Positions 8,466 through 16,676 of a stretch of 64,000 bases of DNA are shown piece after piece (position 1 is the first letter of the stretch; every line of letters starts with the position of its first letter). This DNA is from Caulobacter sp. CCUG 60055 (GTDB lineage Bacteria > Pseudomonadota > Alphaproteobacteria > Caulobacterales > Caulobacteraceae). The stretch lies in NCBI RefSeq assembly GCF_022750545.1, contig NZ_PUIC01000003.1:466575-530574 (forward strand), read 5' to 3'. The translations under genes and the position numbers were made by a program. The notes under the pieces are model-generated. The model saw only the letters and a list, made by a program, of their open reading frames with translations, was not told the DNA's origin and ran no database searches.

Positions 8466-8846
8466 TCAGCGGCGCCCGGCGATCAGCAGCGCCGGGCGGT
8501 TCAACACGTCGTCCTGCAGCACCCAGCCGTCGTCGAACCGATGGACGGAATAGCCGCTCGGCGTCGCCCCTGGGGTCGGCGGCTCGTCGCCGTGCAGCAG
8601 GCGCCAGCGGCGCGAGCGGAACCGCCAGTCGGCGTTGCGCGCGTCCTCGCCGTCGAAACCCAGGTCGCGCACGTCGATCACCGGCTCGCAGGCCGCCTTG
8701 GCCGACCAGAAGGTCTCCCATTCGTCGAGCTGAGGCGCGAGGTCGGCGAAGGACGGCGCCAGGGTGTCGGCCAGCCGGGTCCAGCCGCCGCCTTCGCCGT
8801 CCCAGCAGGCCATCACCCCGTCGATCCAGATCCGCACTTCGCTCAT
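8466..8846 (-). CDS. hypothetical protein, 126 residues
   Basis: I do not recognise this family. The protein is predicted to be soluble and tryptophan-rich (nine Trp in 126 residues) and acidic, with no signal peptide or membrane segment. It opens MSEVRIWIDGVMACWDGEG and ends with PALLIAGRR. The start is the ATG at 8844-8846. The frame is open upstream, but those codons read as Arg/Pro/Ala-rich shadow. It converges on the DUF3617 gene (15 bp apart) and is divergent from pseG. The good reading frame with typical GC3 supports a real gene. Confidence 0.6.
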   Translation of the reverse strand: MSEVRIWIDGVMACWDGEGGGWTRLADTLAPSFADLAPQLDEWETFWSAKAACEPVIDVRDLGFDGEDARNADWRFRSRRWRLLHGDEPPTPGATPSGYSVHRFDDGWVLQDDVLNRPALLIAGRR

Positions 8847-8949
8847 GCCGGCCCCTAGCCGCAACAGGATCGCCGTCCGTTCCGGCGCAGGAGAAGGATG
8901 GTCGCCCGGCCCGCCGGTCTCCAGCCTCGGGGCGCCCAATATGGGGCAG

Positions 8950-8981
8950 GCCGCCCGCGCGCCGCCGGCGCGCGCGGCGGC
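8950..8981. repeat. GC hairpin upstream of pseG
   Basis: GCGCGCC/GGCGCGC (8957-8963 with 8967-8973) forms a very stable, nearly all-GC hairpin between the divergent hypothetical gene and pseG. There is no T tract, so it is not a classical terminator. It could structure the pseG leader RNA. Confidence 0.4.
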
Positions 8982-9015
8982 TGGCGGCGCGCGAGCGGCC
9001 GGGCGATAACCGGGC

Positions 9016-10077
9016 ATGACCCATCGCATCCTCTTCGTCGTCGACGGCGGCCCCCGGATCGGGGGCGGCCACCTGATGCGATGCCGCACCCTGGCCGAGG
9101 CGCTGCGCGCACGCGGCGCGCGGACCGATTTCGTCGTCCCGTCGGGGGCGGCCGCCATCGCCGCCTCGGTGCTGGGCGGGGGCTGGGAGCGCGCCGGGCC
9201 GGGCCGCGAGGCCGCCCTGGTCCGCGTCGCCGCCCCGGGCGAGGACCTGGCGGCGTCGGCCGCCGCGTTCGCCGACGCCATCCCGGCCGACGCCCTGGTG
9301 TTTGACGGCTACGCCCTGGCCGCCGCGGACGAGACCCGCGCGGCCCGCGGGCGGCCCGTCCTGGCGCTCGACGATCTGGCTGACCGCCCGCACGCCTGCG
9401 ATCTGCTGGTCGACAGCGGTCTGGGGCGGATGCTCGAGGACTATGCCGCGCTGGTCCCGGAGGGCGCGACGGTGCTGGCGGGGCCGGGCTACGCCCCGAT
9501 CCGCGAGGATTTCGCCCGCGCTCGCCCGGCCGCCCTGGCCCGGCGGGAGGCGGCCGGGCCGGTCTCGACGGTGCTGGTCTCGCTCGGCCTGACCGATCTT
9601 GGCGGGGTCAGCGGGCGCGTGGCGCGGACCCTGGCGCCGCTGCTCGGCCCGGCCCGGATGGTGGTGGCGCTGGGCGGTGGCGCGCCCAGCCTGGCGGCGC
9701 TGGAGGCCATGGCGGCGGCCGACGCCCGGCTGGACCTGCGCGTCGACGCGCCGGACATGGCCGCCCTGTGCGCCGAGGCCGACATCGCGGTCGGCGCCGG
9801 CGGCGGCTCGGCCTGGGAGCGGGCGACGCTCGGCCTGCCGGCCCTGACCCTGGTGCTCGCCGACAACCAGCGGCGCGGGGCCGAGCGGATGGCCGCCGCC
9901 GGGGCGACCTTGCCGCTGGCGATCGACGATCCGGACTTCGAGACGGCGCTGGCGCGGTCCTTCCGCCGGCTGACCGGCGAGCCGGCGCTGCGGCGCGGCC
10001 TGGCCGCGCGCTCGGCCGCCCTGTGCGACGGCCTGGGCGCCGGCCGCGTCGCCGAGGCCCTGCTGGCGCGGCTCTAG
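9016..10077 (+). CDS. pseG: UDP-2,4-diacetamido-2,4,6-trideoxy-altropyranose hydrolase PseG
   Basis: PseG removes UDP from UDP-2,4-diacetamido-2,4,6-trideoxy-beta-L-altrose, the fourth step of CMP-pseudaminic acid synthesis. The 353-residue protein is a GT-B-fold hydrolase with the diagnostic GGGHLMRC motif near the N-terminus (His19, the expected catalytic base), and a C-terminal nucleotide-binding half with VSLGLTDLGG, CAEADIAVGAGGGSAWERATLGLP and a DNQ motif. It faces pseI tail to tail, and the two stop codons overlap in a CTAG. The product would feed PseI directly. The family's usual length is about 280-360 residues. Confidence 0.9.
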   Translation: MTHRILFVVDGGPRIGGGHLMRCRTLAEALRARGARTDFVVPSGAAAIAASVLGGGWERAGPGREAALVRVAAPGEDLAASAAAFADAIPADALVFDGYALAAADETRAARGRPVLALDDLADRPHACDLLVDSGLGRMLEDYAALVPEGATVLAGPGYAPIREDFARARPAALARREAAGPVSTVLVSLGLTDLGGVSGRVARTLAPLLGPARMVVALGGGAPSLAALEAMAAADARLDLRVDAPDMAALCAEADIAVGAGGGSAWERATLGLPALTLVLADNQRRGAERMAAAGATLPLAIDDPDFETALARSFRRLTGEPALRRGLAARSAALCDGLGAGRVAEALLARL

Positions 10078-11135
10078 GCCCCTTCGACCATCTCCCAGGC
10101 CAGGGCCTCGCCGCGCTTGAGATCGCGGGCGGCGCGGCGGCCGAGCACGTGGTCCAGCGCCTTGGGCGGCAGGCCGTGGCCGGGGCGGATGGAGCGGATG
10201 TTGGCCGGGGTCAGCGCCTCGCCGGCCGCGACGTCGGCCACGACGTAAAGCGAGCGGCGGAACTGGGCGTTGGCCGCCTCCGAGCCCTTGAGGTCGTAGT
10301 GGGCGCGGCCCAGGGCCGCCCAGGCGTCCTTGCAGTCGCGGACCAGGGCGGCGAACTCGTCCGGCTCCAGGCTGAAGCCGGCGTCCGGGCCGCCGTCGGC
10401 GCGGGCCAGGGTGAAGTGCTTCTCGATCACCGCCGCGCCCAGGGCCACGGCGGCGACCGAGGCGGCGGTTCCGGGCGTGTGGTCCGACAGGCCGGCGACG
10501 ACGCCGAAGCGGGCGGCGAGGTCGGCGACGGTGCGGACATTGGCCTCGGCGATCGGGGCCGGATAGGCGCTGACGCAGTGCAGCAGCGCCAGCTGCGCGC
10601 AGCCGTTGGCCCGGGCGGTCGCCGCCGCCTCCTCGATCTCGGCGAGGTTGGCGAGGCCCGTCGAGATGATCATCGGCTTGCCGCGCCGGGCGACGCTGGC
10701 GATCAGCGGCAGGTCGACGGCCTCGAACGAGGCGATCTTGTAGGCGGGGGCGTCCAGGCTCTCCAGCAGTTCGATCGCCGTTTCGTCGAAGGGGGTGGAG
10801 AACAGGGTCACGCCGCGCTCGCGCGCCCGCCGGAACAGGGCCGCGTGCCATTCGTAGGGGGTGTAGGCCTCGCCGTAGAGGTCGTGCAGGGTGCGCCCGC
10901 CCCAGGGGCCGCCCGCGATGCGGAACTCCGGGCGGTCCGAGGCGATGGTGATGGTGTCGGGGGTGTAGGTCTGGATCTTGATTGCGTCGCAGCCGGTGGC
11001 CGCGGCGGCGTCGATCATGGCCAGGGCCCGGTCCAGCGAGCCGTTGTGGTTGCCCGACAGCTCGCAGATCACGAAGGGCGGCTGATCCTCGCCGATGCGG
11101 CGGCCGGCGATCTCTACGAAGGGGGCGGCGGTCAC
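10074..11135 (-). CDS. pseI: pseudaminic acid synthase PseI
   Basis: PseI condenses 2,4-diacetamido-2,4,6-trideoxy-L-altrose with phosphoenolpyruvate to give pseudaminic acid. The 353-residue protein shows the NeuB/SpsE TIM-barrel (CELSGNHNGSLDRA, IKIQTYTPDT, PAYKIASFEAVDLPLI, ISTGLANLAEIEEA, LLHCVSAYPAP, GLSDHTPG, IEKHFTLAR) and a C-terminal antifreeze-like SAF domain (about 290-350). The TYTPDT and SFE motifs favour PseI over the sialic-acid NeuB or legionaminate enzymes. The start is a GTG at 11135 that overlaps the pseC stop by 4 bp, indicating translational coupling. Confidence 0.93.
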   Translation of the reverse strand: MTAAPFVEIAGRRIGEDQPPFVICELSGNHNGSLDRALAMIDAAAATGCDAIKIQTYTPDTITIASDRPEFRIAGGPWGGRTLHDLYGEAYTPYEWHAALFRRARERGVTLFSTPFDETAIELLESLDAPAYKIASFEAVDLPLIASVARRGKPMIISTGLANLAEIEEAAATARANGCAQLALLHCVSAYPAPIAEANVRTVADLAARFGVVAGLSDHTPGTAASVAAVALGAAVIEKHFTLARADGGPDAGFSLEPDEFAALVRDCKDAWAALGRAHYDLKGSEAANAQFRRSLYVVADVAAGEALTPANIRSIRPGHGLPPKALDHVLGRRAARDLKRGEALAWEMVEGA

Positions 11136-12352
11136 AGGCGCAGCGCCTCCTTCAGGGCCTCGACCACGCGGGCGGGATCGTCGTCGGCCATGCCGGGGAA
11201 CAGCGGCAGGGACAGGCAGCGCCCGTACCAGGCGTCCGCGCCGGGCAGGTGCAGGTCCGGCTCCAGGGCGCGATAATAAGGCTGGCGATGCACCGGGATG
11301 TAGTGGACCTGGGTTCCGATCCCCCTGGCCTGCAGGTCGGCCATCACCGCCCGGCGCGAGCGGCCGGCGGCCTCGAAATCGATCAGGGCCACGAACAGGT
11401 GCGGCGCGGCGCGGCTCCAGGCCGGCTCGTGCGCGGCCCGCACCATGGGGGCCAGCGGGGCCAGCAGGTCGCGATAGCGCGCCGCCAGCGCCCGGCGGCG
11501 GGCGACGAAGGCCGGCAGCTTGCCGAGCTGGCTGAGGCCGAGGGCGCAGAGCACGTCGGGCAGGCGGTAATTGAAGCCCACCTCGGCCATCTCGTAGTAC
11601 CAGGGGTTCGGGTCGTTGCCGCCGTCGAAGGCGAGGTCGGCCTGGGCGAAGCTGTCCGGGTCGCGGGTCAGGCCGTGGCTGCGCGCGGCGCGCAGGCGCC
11701 GGGCCAGGCGCGGATCGCCCGTCGTCACCATGCCGCCCTCGCCGGTGGCGATGGTCTTGACCGGATGGAAGCTGAAGCAGGTCGCGGCGCTGTGGCGGCT
11801 GTCGCCGACACGCTCCGGGCCGGTCTCGAAGTCCATGGTCGAGCCGACGGCGTGGCAGGCGTCCTCGATCAGGACGGCACCGTCCTCGCGGGCCAGGGCG
11901 GCCAGGGCGGGCAGGTCGACGACCGCGCCGGTCATGTGGACGGGCAGGATGGCGGCGATCTTGCGCCCCGCCCCTACGGCCCGCTGCAGGGCGTCGGCCA
12001 GGGTGGCCGGGGTCATCAGGCCGCTGTCGGCGTCGACGTCGGCGAACACCACCTCGGCCCCGACGAAGCGGGCGCAGTTGGCGGTGGCGACGAAGGTGGT
12101 CGAGGGGACGATGCAGACCTGGCCCGGCTTGACGTCCAGGGCCAGCATGGCCAGGTGCAGGGCGGCGGTGCCGTTGGCGCAGGCCACGGCGTGCGGCGCG
12201 CCGACCGCCTCGGCGAACGCCGCCTCGAACGCCTCGACGCGCGGGCCGGTGGTCAGGAAATCCGAGCGCAGGGCGGCGGCGACGGCGGCGATGTCGTCGT
12301 CGTCGATCGCCTGGCGGCCATAGGGCAGGAAGGAGGGGGCGGCTTGGCTCAC
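11132..12352 (-). CDS. pseC: UDP-4-amino-4,6-dideoxy-N-acetyl-L-altrosamine transaminase PseC
   Basis: This is a PLP-dependent sugar aminotransferase (DegT/DnrJ/EryC1 fold) that aminates the PseB product at C4. With a GTG start at 12350-12352 the protein has 406 residues (VSQAAPSFLPYGRQAIDDDD), the normal size. The frame is open 79 codons further upstream, but that part overlaps the preceding gene and is low-complexity Arg/Ala. Family motifs: ANGTAALHLA, PSTTFVATANC, LIEDACHAVGS, and the PLP lysine at about residue 199 in FSFHPVKTIATGEGG. It is coupled to pseI (4-bp overlap) and lies 37 bp after the gapR-linked small gene. Confidence 0.92.
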   Translation of the reverse strand: MSQAAPSFLPYGRQAIDDDDIAAVAAALRSDFLTTGPRVEAFEAAFAEAVGAPHAVACANGTAALHLAMLALDVKPGQVCIVPSTTFVATANCARFVGAEVVFADVDADSGLMTPATLADALQRAVGAGRKIAAILPVHMTGAVVDLPALAALAREDGAVLIEDACHAVGSTMDFETGPERVGDSRHSAATCFSFHPVKTIATGEGGMVTTGDPRLARRLRAARSHGLTRDPDSFAQADLAFDGGNDPNPWYYEMAEVGFNYRLPDVLCALGLSQLGKLPAFVARRRALAARYRDLLAPLAPMVRAAHEPAWSRAAPHLFVALIDFEAAGRSRRAVMADLQARGIGTQVHYIPVHRQPYYRALEPDLHLPGADAWYGRCLSLPLFPGMADDDPARVVEALKEALRL

Positions 12353-12389
12353 GGGCGCGAGTTTAACCCTGTTCGGGGCGCCCGAAATG

Positions 12390-12722
12390 TTAATCCTCGC
12401 CGTCGGTCGCGGCGGCGGGCGCGCCATTGCGGCGGAAACCCTTGCCGCGGGCCATGGGTTTCTTCTCGCCCTTGGCCTTGGCGGCGATCTCCTTGAGCTT
12501 GACGCCCTGGAGCACCGACAGGATCGTGCCCGGCGCGCCCTTGTCCGGGTCGCCGAAGGCGCGGCCATAGGTCTTGATGCGGTCCTCAACCGAGCCGAGG
12601 AATTCGCCCTCCCAGTCGGAGAGCTCGACGCCCTTGCGCGCGGCCGTCCGCCGCGCGCGCTTCAACGCGTTCAGCGCGGCCCGTCTGGCCTGCGCCTTGG
12701 CGTCGGGCGGGCCTTTCCTCAC
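12390..12722 (-). CDS. small basic hypothetical protein linked to gapR
   Basis: The 110-residue protein is rich in Lys and Arg, especially at its N-terminus (AQARRAALNALKRARRTAARK) and in a C-terminal KAKGEKKPMARGKGFRR stretch. This suggests nucleic-acid binding, although no named domain is recognised. Its start overlaps the gapR stop by 4 bp (12719-12722), so the two are translationally coupled. Coupling to a nucleoid protein hints at a DNA-related role, but this is inference only. Confidence 0.65.
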   Translation of the reverse strand: MRKGPPDAKAQARRAALNALKRARRTAARKGVELSDWEGEFLGSVEDRIKTYGRAFGDPDKGAPGTILSVLQGVKLKEIAAKAKGEKKPMARGKGFRRNGAPAAATDGED

Positions 12723-12985
12723 AGACCCCCGATGGCGGACAGATAGAGGTCGATCAGCGCCTCTTCCTCCTGGCGCTTGGCCTTGTCCTGCTTGCGCATG
12801 CGGATGACCTTGCGCAGCACCTTGACGTCGAAGCCTTCGCCCTTGGCCTCGGCGAACACGTCCTTGATGTGGGCCATGACCTCGGCCTTCTCCTCTTCGA
12901 GGCGCTCGACGCGCTCGATGATGGTCTTCAGGCGGGTCTGGGCGGTGGCGTTGAGGATGTCGACGGTGACTTGATCTTCGGACAT
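12719..12985 (-). CDS. gapR: nucleoid-associated protein GapR (DUF2312)
   Basis: This 88-residue protein is nearly identical in pattern to Caulobacter GapR: TAQTRLKTIIERVERLEEEKAEVMAHI, then AEAKGEGFDVKVLRKVIRMRKQDKAKRQEEEALIDLYLSAIG. GapR forms a tetrameric clamp on overtwisted, AT-rich DNA, stimulates type II topoisomerases and is needed for normal replication and growth. The long amphipathic N-terminal helix and the basic middle segment are both visible. It is embedded in a minus-strand run behind rpmJ and the HAD gene and is coupled to the downstream small basic protein. Confidence 0.93.
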   Translation of the reverse strand: MSEDQVTVDILNATAQTRLKTIIERVERLEEEKAEVMAHIKDVFAEAKGEGFDVKVLRKVIRMRKQDKAKRQEEEALIDLYLSAIGGL

Positions 12986-13051
12986 GGCGAAAGGGTCTTC
13001 CGAGTCGCGGGAGAGGAAAAGGCCGCGCTTCCTACCCGCGCGCGGGCCGTC

Positions 13052-13666
13052 TCACAACAGGCCGCAGCGTTCCAGCGCCGGGCGCAGGGCGGCCGGGTCG
13101 TCGAACAGGTGGACGTGGAAGCCGAGGGCGCGGGCCGCTTCGATGTTGGCGAGGTTGTCGTCGACGAACAGCAGTTCGCCCGGCGCGCGGCCGGCCCGGC
13201 GGGCGGTCAGGTGGTAGATCTCCGGCTCGGGCTTGATCAGGCCCTCGACGCCCGAGACCACGATGTCGGACAGCCGCCCGAAGGCCGGGCTCATGGCGAA
13301 CACCTGCTGGGCCGTCTCGGCCGGCATGTTGGTCAGGCCGAACATCGGCACGTCGCGGGCGTGCAGGTCCTCGATGGCCGCGACGGTCTCGTCGATCGGG
13401 CCGGAGAACATCTCCCACCAGCGGTCGCGCCAGGCGGCGATGGCCGGGGCGTGCTCGGGGTGCTCGGCGCTCAGCCGGGCGACGTTTTCGGAAAAGGAAA
13501 GGCCCCGGTCGGTCTCGGCGTGCCAGGCCATGGTGCAGACGTGGCTCAGGAACCAGTCGCGCTCGGCGGCGTCGGGGAAGATCTTGGAATAGAGGGTGCG
13601 CGGATCCCAGCGCACGATCACATTGCCGACGTCCCAGACGACGGCGCTGGGACGTTCGGCGGACAC
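13052..13666 (-). CDS. HAD-superfamily phosphatase (YihX-like)
   Basis: The 204-residue soluble HAD hydrolase has motif I VVWDVGNVIVRWD, in which the second Asp of the usual DxD is replaced by Gly-Asn, as in YihX/epoxide-hydrolase-N-like members. Motif II is LTNMP, the motif III Lys is in GLIKPEPEIY, and motif IV is LFVDDNLANIEAA. Relatives dephosphorylate small sugar phosphates, and the substrate here is unknown. The start is GTG (13664-13666), only 10 bp after the rpmJ stop, so the two genes are probably cotranscribed. Confidence 0.85.
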   Translation of the reverse strand: MSAERPSAVVWDVGNVIVRWDPRTLYSKIFPDAAERDWFLSHVCTMAWHAETDRGLSFSENVARLSAEHPEHAPAIAAWRDRWWEMFSGPIDETVAAIEDLHARDVPMFGLTNMPAETAQQVFAMSPAFGRLSDIVVSGVEGLIKPEPEIYHLTARRAGRAPGELLFVDDNLANIEAARALGFHVHLFDDPAALRPALERCGLL

Positions 13667-13676
13667 GACGCGGTTC

Positions 13677-13802
13677 TTAGCCTTGCTTGGCCTTGAAGCG
13701 CGGATCGGTCTTGTTGATCACGTAGATCCGGCCCTTGCGGCGCACGAGCTTGCAGTCGCGATGGCGGCTCTTAAGGGACTTCAGCGAGCTTCTGACCTTC
13801 AT
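13677..13802 (-). CDS. rpmJ: 50S ribosomal protein L36 (zinc-free form)
   Basis: This 41-residue gene translates as [20 protein letters not shown] followed by [21 protein letters not shown]. It is the L36 form in which the zinc-ribbon cysteines of the 37-residue type have been lost (only one Cys remains), with the characteristic [13 protein letters not shown] tail. This C-minus form is standard in alphaproteobacteria. The ATG is at 13800-13802, with a strong promoter about 85 bp upstream (13886-13914). Confidence 0.95.
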   Translation of the reverse strand: MKVRSSLKSLKSRHRDCKLVRRKGRIYVINKTDPRFKAKQG

Positions 13803-13885
13803 GACTTTCGTCTCGTTAGTTTCGCGTGGCGATCCGCGCGCGAACGGGCGCGCAATCAGACCGGCCGGTTGATCTGGAGGGCGGG

Positions 13886-13914
13886 TCTATAGTTTCAAGG
13901 CGGCCCGGAGTCAA
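13886..13914 (-). promoter_or_regulatory. strong sigma-70-type promoter of rpmJ
   Basis: On the minus strand TTGACT (13914-13909) and TATAGA (13891-13886) are spaced by 17 bp. The predicted start near 13879 gives a leader of about 77 nt. No terminator is visible before pseI, so this promoter could drive rpmJ, the HAD gene, gapR and possibly pseC-pseI. Confidence 0.72.
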
Positions 13915-13969
13915 TCACGGCCTTGTCAGAACCGGGCCCCGTTGAACCGTCGCCGATGCGCGTTAGCCT

Positions 13970-15292
13970 ATGATGATGCATCGTCGCGCTTTCATGTTGA
14001 TGGCGGCCGCGGGTCTCGCCGACCCGACCCCGCCGCTGAAGATCCAGACCGCCCAGGCCCCGGCGGCTCCGGCCCCGGCCGCCGCCGCGCCGGCCTCCAG
14101 CGGCGACGCGGCCTTCGACGCCTGGCTTTCGGCCTTCCGCGCCCGGGCCGCCGGGGCCGGCGTGCCGCAGGCGGTGATCGACCGCGAGCTGGCCGGGCTG
14201 ACGCCCAACCCCAAGGTCGTCGCCCTCGACGGCCGCCAGCCTGAATTCTCCAAGCCGGTGGGCGACTACCTGCGCGGGGTGGTCTCGGACGACCGCGTCG
14301 CCATCGGCCGCAGCAAGCGCGAGAGCCTGACCTGGCTGCCGGACGTCTCTCGCCGCTTCGGGGTTCCCGGCGACATCCTGCTCGGGGTGTGGGCGATGGA
14401 ATCGGCCTTCGGGGCGGTGCAGGGCGATTTCGACACCGTCCGCTCGTTGGCCACCCTGGCCTATGACGGCCGCCGCCGCGACTGGGCCGAGCTGCAGCTG
14501 ATCGCCGCCCTGCGCATCCTGGCTTCCGGCGAGGCGACGCGGGCGCAGTTGAAGGGCTCCTGGGCGGGGGCCATGGGCCAGACCCAGTTCGTGCCCGAGA
14601 CCTTCCTCAGCACCGCCGTCGACGGCGACGGCGACGGCCGCCGCGACATCTGGGGCTCGCCCGCCGACGCCCTGGCCTCGGCGGCCAACCTGCTGGCCAA
14701 GGCGGGCTGGCGGCGCGGCGAGGGCTGGGCGCGCGAAGTGGTCCTGCCCGCCGGGTTCGACTACGGCCTGTCGGAGGGGCCCAGGCAGACCCCGGCGGCC
14801 TGGGCGGCGCTGGGGGTCAGGCCGGCGGACGGCTACGGCTGGAGCGAGGCCGATTCCCTGGCCGAGGCCCAGCTGATGCTGCCGGCCGGCGCGGCGGGGC
14901 CCGCCTTCCTGCTGTTCCCCAACCATTTCGTCATCCGCAAGTACAACAACTCGCTGGCCTACGCCCTGGCGGCGGGCATGCTGGCCGACCGCTTCACCGG
15001 CGGCGGGCCGCTGGTCGCGCCCTGGCCCTACGAGACGCCGCTGTCGCTGGCCGACCGGGTGGCCGCCCAGCAGGCCCTGGCCAGGCTGGGCTTCGATCCC
15101 GGCTCGGCCGACGGGGTGGTCGGGGTCAACACCCGCGCGGCCCTGCGCGCCTGGCAGAAGGCGCGGCGCCTGCCGGCCGACGGCTACCTGTCGGCGTCGG
15201 TCATCCAGCAACTCAGGGCCGAGGCCGGGATCGCCGCCGCCCCGTCCCCCGTCCCCGCGCCGCAGCCGGCGTCGCCGCCGACCGGACGCTGA
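13970..15292 (+). CDS. MltB-family lytic murein transglycosylase
   Basis: The 440-residue periplasmic peptidoglycan lytic transglycosylase has an N-terminal signal (HRRAFMLMAAAGLADP; the paired Arg allows but does not prove Tat export) and a Pro/Ala linker. An SLT_2 domain follows (about 45-340) with the catalytic Glu in VWAMESAFGAVQGDF, then LKGSWAGAMGQTQFVPETF and VDGDGDGRRDIW. A C-terminal PG_binding_1 domain (about 355-410; LARLGFDPGSADGVVGVNTR) and a Pro-rich tail end the protein. There is no lipobox Cys, unlike E. coli MltB. ATG codons at 13970, 13973 and 13985 are alternative starts. Confidence 0.9.
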   Translation: MMMHRRAFMLMAAAGLADPTPPLKIQTAQAPAAPAPAAAAPASSGDAAFDAWLSAFRARAAGAGVPQAVIDRELAGLTPNPKVVALDGRQPEFSKPVGDYLRGVVSDDRVAIGRSKRESLTWLPDVSRRFGVPGDILLGVWAMESAFGAVQGDFDTVRSLATLAYDGRRRDWAELQLIAALRILASGEATRAQLKGSWAGAMGQTQFVPETFLSTAVDGDGDGRRDIWGSPADALASAANLLAKAGWRRGEGWAREVVLPAGFDYGLSEGPRQTPAAWAALGVRPADGYGWSEADSLAEAQLMLPAGAAGPAFLLFPNHFVIRKYNNSLAYALAAGMLADRFTGGGPLVAPWPYETPLSLADRVAAQQALARLGFDPGSADGVVGVNTRAALRAWQKARRLPADGYLSASVIQQLRAEAGIAAAPSPVPAPQPASPPTGR

Positions 15293-15299
15293 GGCGGCT

Positions 15300-16625
15300 T
15301 CACGAGCCCTCCTCGGTGCGCTCCAGGGTGGCGAGGGCGGCGTCGGCGTCGGTGGCCGGGTTCTCGCCGGCGCTGCGCAGCGGCTGGCTCAGGAAGGCGT
15401 AGGCCAGCATCGCCGCCAGGATCGCCGCGTTCAGCAGGAACGGCGCGGCGTGGACCATTTCATAGAGCTTCACATAGGCCGGGCCGAGCACGACGTTGAC
15501 GCCGTTGACGGCGGCTATGGCCCCGGCGACGCGGGCCTGCTCCTCGCCGCTCACCGCCAGCGAGGCCCCGGCGGTGAAGCCCGGCCGCGCGAAGCTGAAG
15601 CCCAGCACCGCCAGGGCGTAGCCGACCACCACGCTCCAGTAGTCGGGGGCCAGGGCGATCATCAGGCAGGCGGCCGCCGCCAGGCCCGCGCCCCAGCGCA
15701 GCAGGTGCTTGGGGTTCATCCGGAACATGCGGATCAGGCCCCATTGGGCCAGCACGCCGGCGATGGCCCCGGTCATCATCGCCACGGTGATGAAGCCCTG
15801 CGCCTTCAGCGGCGGCAGGTGCAGCTTGTCGATGATCATGAAGCCGAGAATCTGGGTGTTGGCGGTCTGGCACGAGGCGATCAGGAAGCCGTAGACCAGG
15901 AACGGCGTCAGGCGCGGGTCGCGCCACAGGGGGCGCAGCTTGCCCTCGGCCTTGGCGGCGGCCGGCACGAACCGCTCCTGGCCGGGGGTCAGCCGGCGCG
16001 GACCGGCCCAGGCCTCCGGCAGGCCGCGCGCGACGACCACCAGCGTGACCAGGGCGATGAGGGCAAAGGTGTACATCGGCCCGGCCAGGCCGACGATCGG
16101 CAGGATGAACAGGGGGGCCACCGCCGGGCCGATGATGGTGCCGAGGCCCGTGGCGCCGGCCAGGGCCGCCATGGTCTCGGTGCGCTGGTCGCGGCCGGTG
16201 CGCTCGGCCATGTAGGCCTGGGTGGCCGGGCTGGCGGCCGAGCCGAAGGTGCCGAACAGGGCGCGGGCGAACAGGAACAGCACGAAGATGGCCGCCGGCG
16301 CGGCCAGATGCCTCAGGCCGGCGCTGACCACCAGGCCGCAGCACAGCATCGACATCATGAAGCCGGCCAGGCCGAGGATGATCATCGGCTTGCGGCCGCG
16401 CAGGTCGGCCTGCCGCGCCCAGATCGGCGAGGTGGCCGCCCACAGCAGGGCCGACAGCGAGAAGATCGCCGCCACCATCGGGTCGGGAATGCCGATCTCG
16501 CGGCCGATGGACGGCAGGATCGACTGCATGCCGGTGACGCCCAGCGACGTGACGATGGAGACCGCGAACAGGATGCCGAAGGCGCGACGGCGGTCGCGTT
16601 CGCTGACGGCGACGATGTCGATCAT
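15300..16625 (-). CDS. MFS transporter
   Basis: The 441-residue major facilitator has about twelve predicted membrane segments. It carries the loop 2-3 signature ARQADLRGRKPMIILGL (GxxxDRxGR variant) and a MAERTGRDQRTETMAAL loop typical of the drug:H+ antiporter-1 group. The start at the ATG 16623-16625 (MIDIVAVSERDRRRAFG) gives a short cytoplasmic N-terminus; the 30 codons before it are charged and unlike the family. The substrate cannot be told. It is divergent from motA, and its stop lies 7 bp from the transglycosylase stop (convergent). Confidence 0.85.
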   Translation of the reverse strand: MIDIVAVSERDRRRAFGILFAVSIVTSLGVTGMQSILPSIGREIGIPDPMVAAIFSLSALLWAATSPIWARQADLRGRKPMIILGLAGFMMSMLCCGLVVSAGLRHLAAPAAIFVLFLFARALFGTFGSAASPATQAYMAERTGRDQRTETMAALAGATGLGTIIGPAVAPLFILPIVGLAGPMYTFALIALVTLVVVARGLPEAWAGPRRLTPGQERFVPAAAKAEGKLRPLWRDPRLTPFLVYGFLIASCQTANTQILGFMIIDKLHLPPLKAQGFITVAMMTGAIAGVLAQWGLIRMFRMNPKHLLRWGAGLAAAACLMIALAPDYWSVVVGYALAVLGFSFARPGFTAGASLAVSGEEQARVAGAIAAVNGVNVVLGPAYVKLYEMVHAAPFLLNAAILAAMLAYAFLSQPLRSAGENPATDADAALATLERTEEGS

Positions 16626-16676
16626 GATCAGAGCGTTGGCCGGGGCGGGTTGATCCCGCTCTCCCTCTCCTCCCTG

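Noticed and set aside
11132..12589. Longer pseC reading frame starting at 12589
   Set aside because: The extra 79 residues overlap the upstream gene, are low-complexity Arg/Ala/Ser and lie outside the aminotransferase family, so the GTG at 12352 is used.
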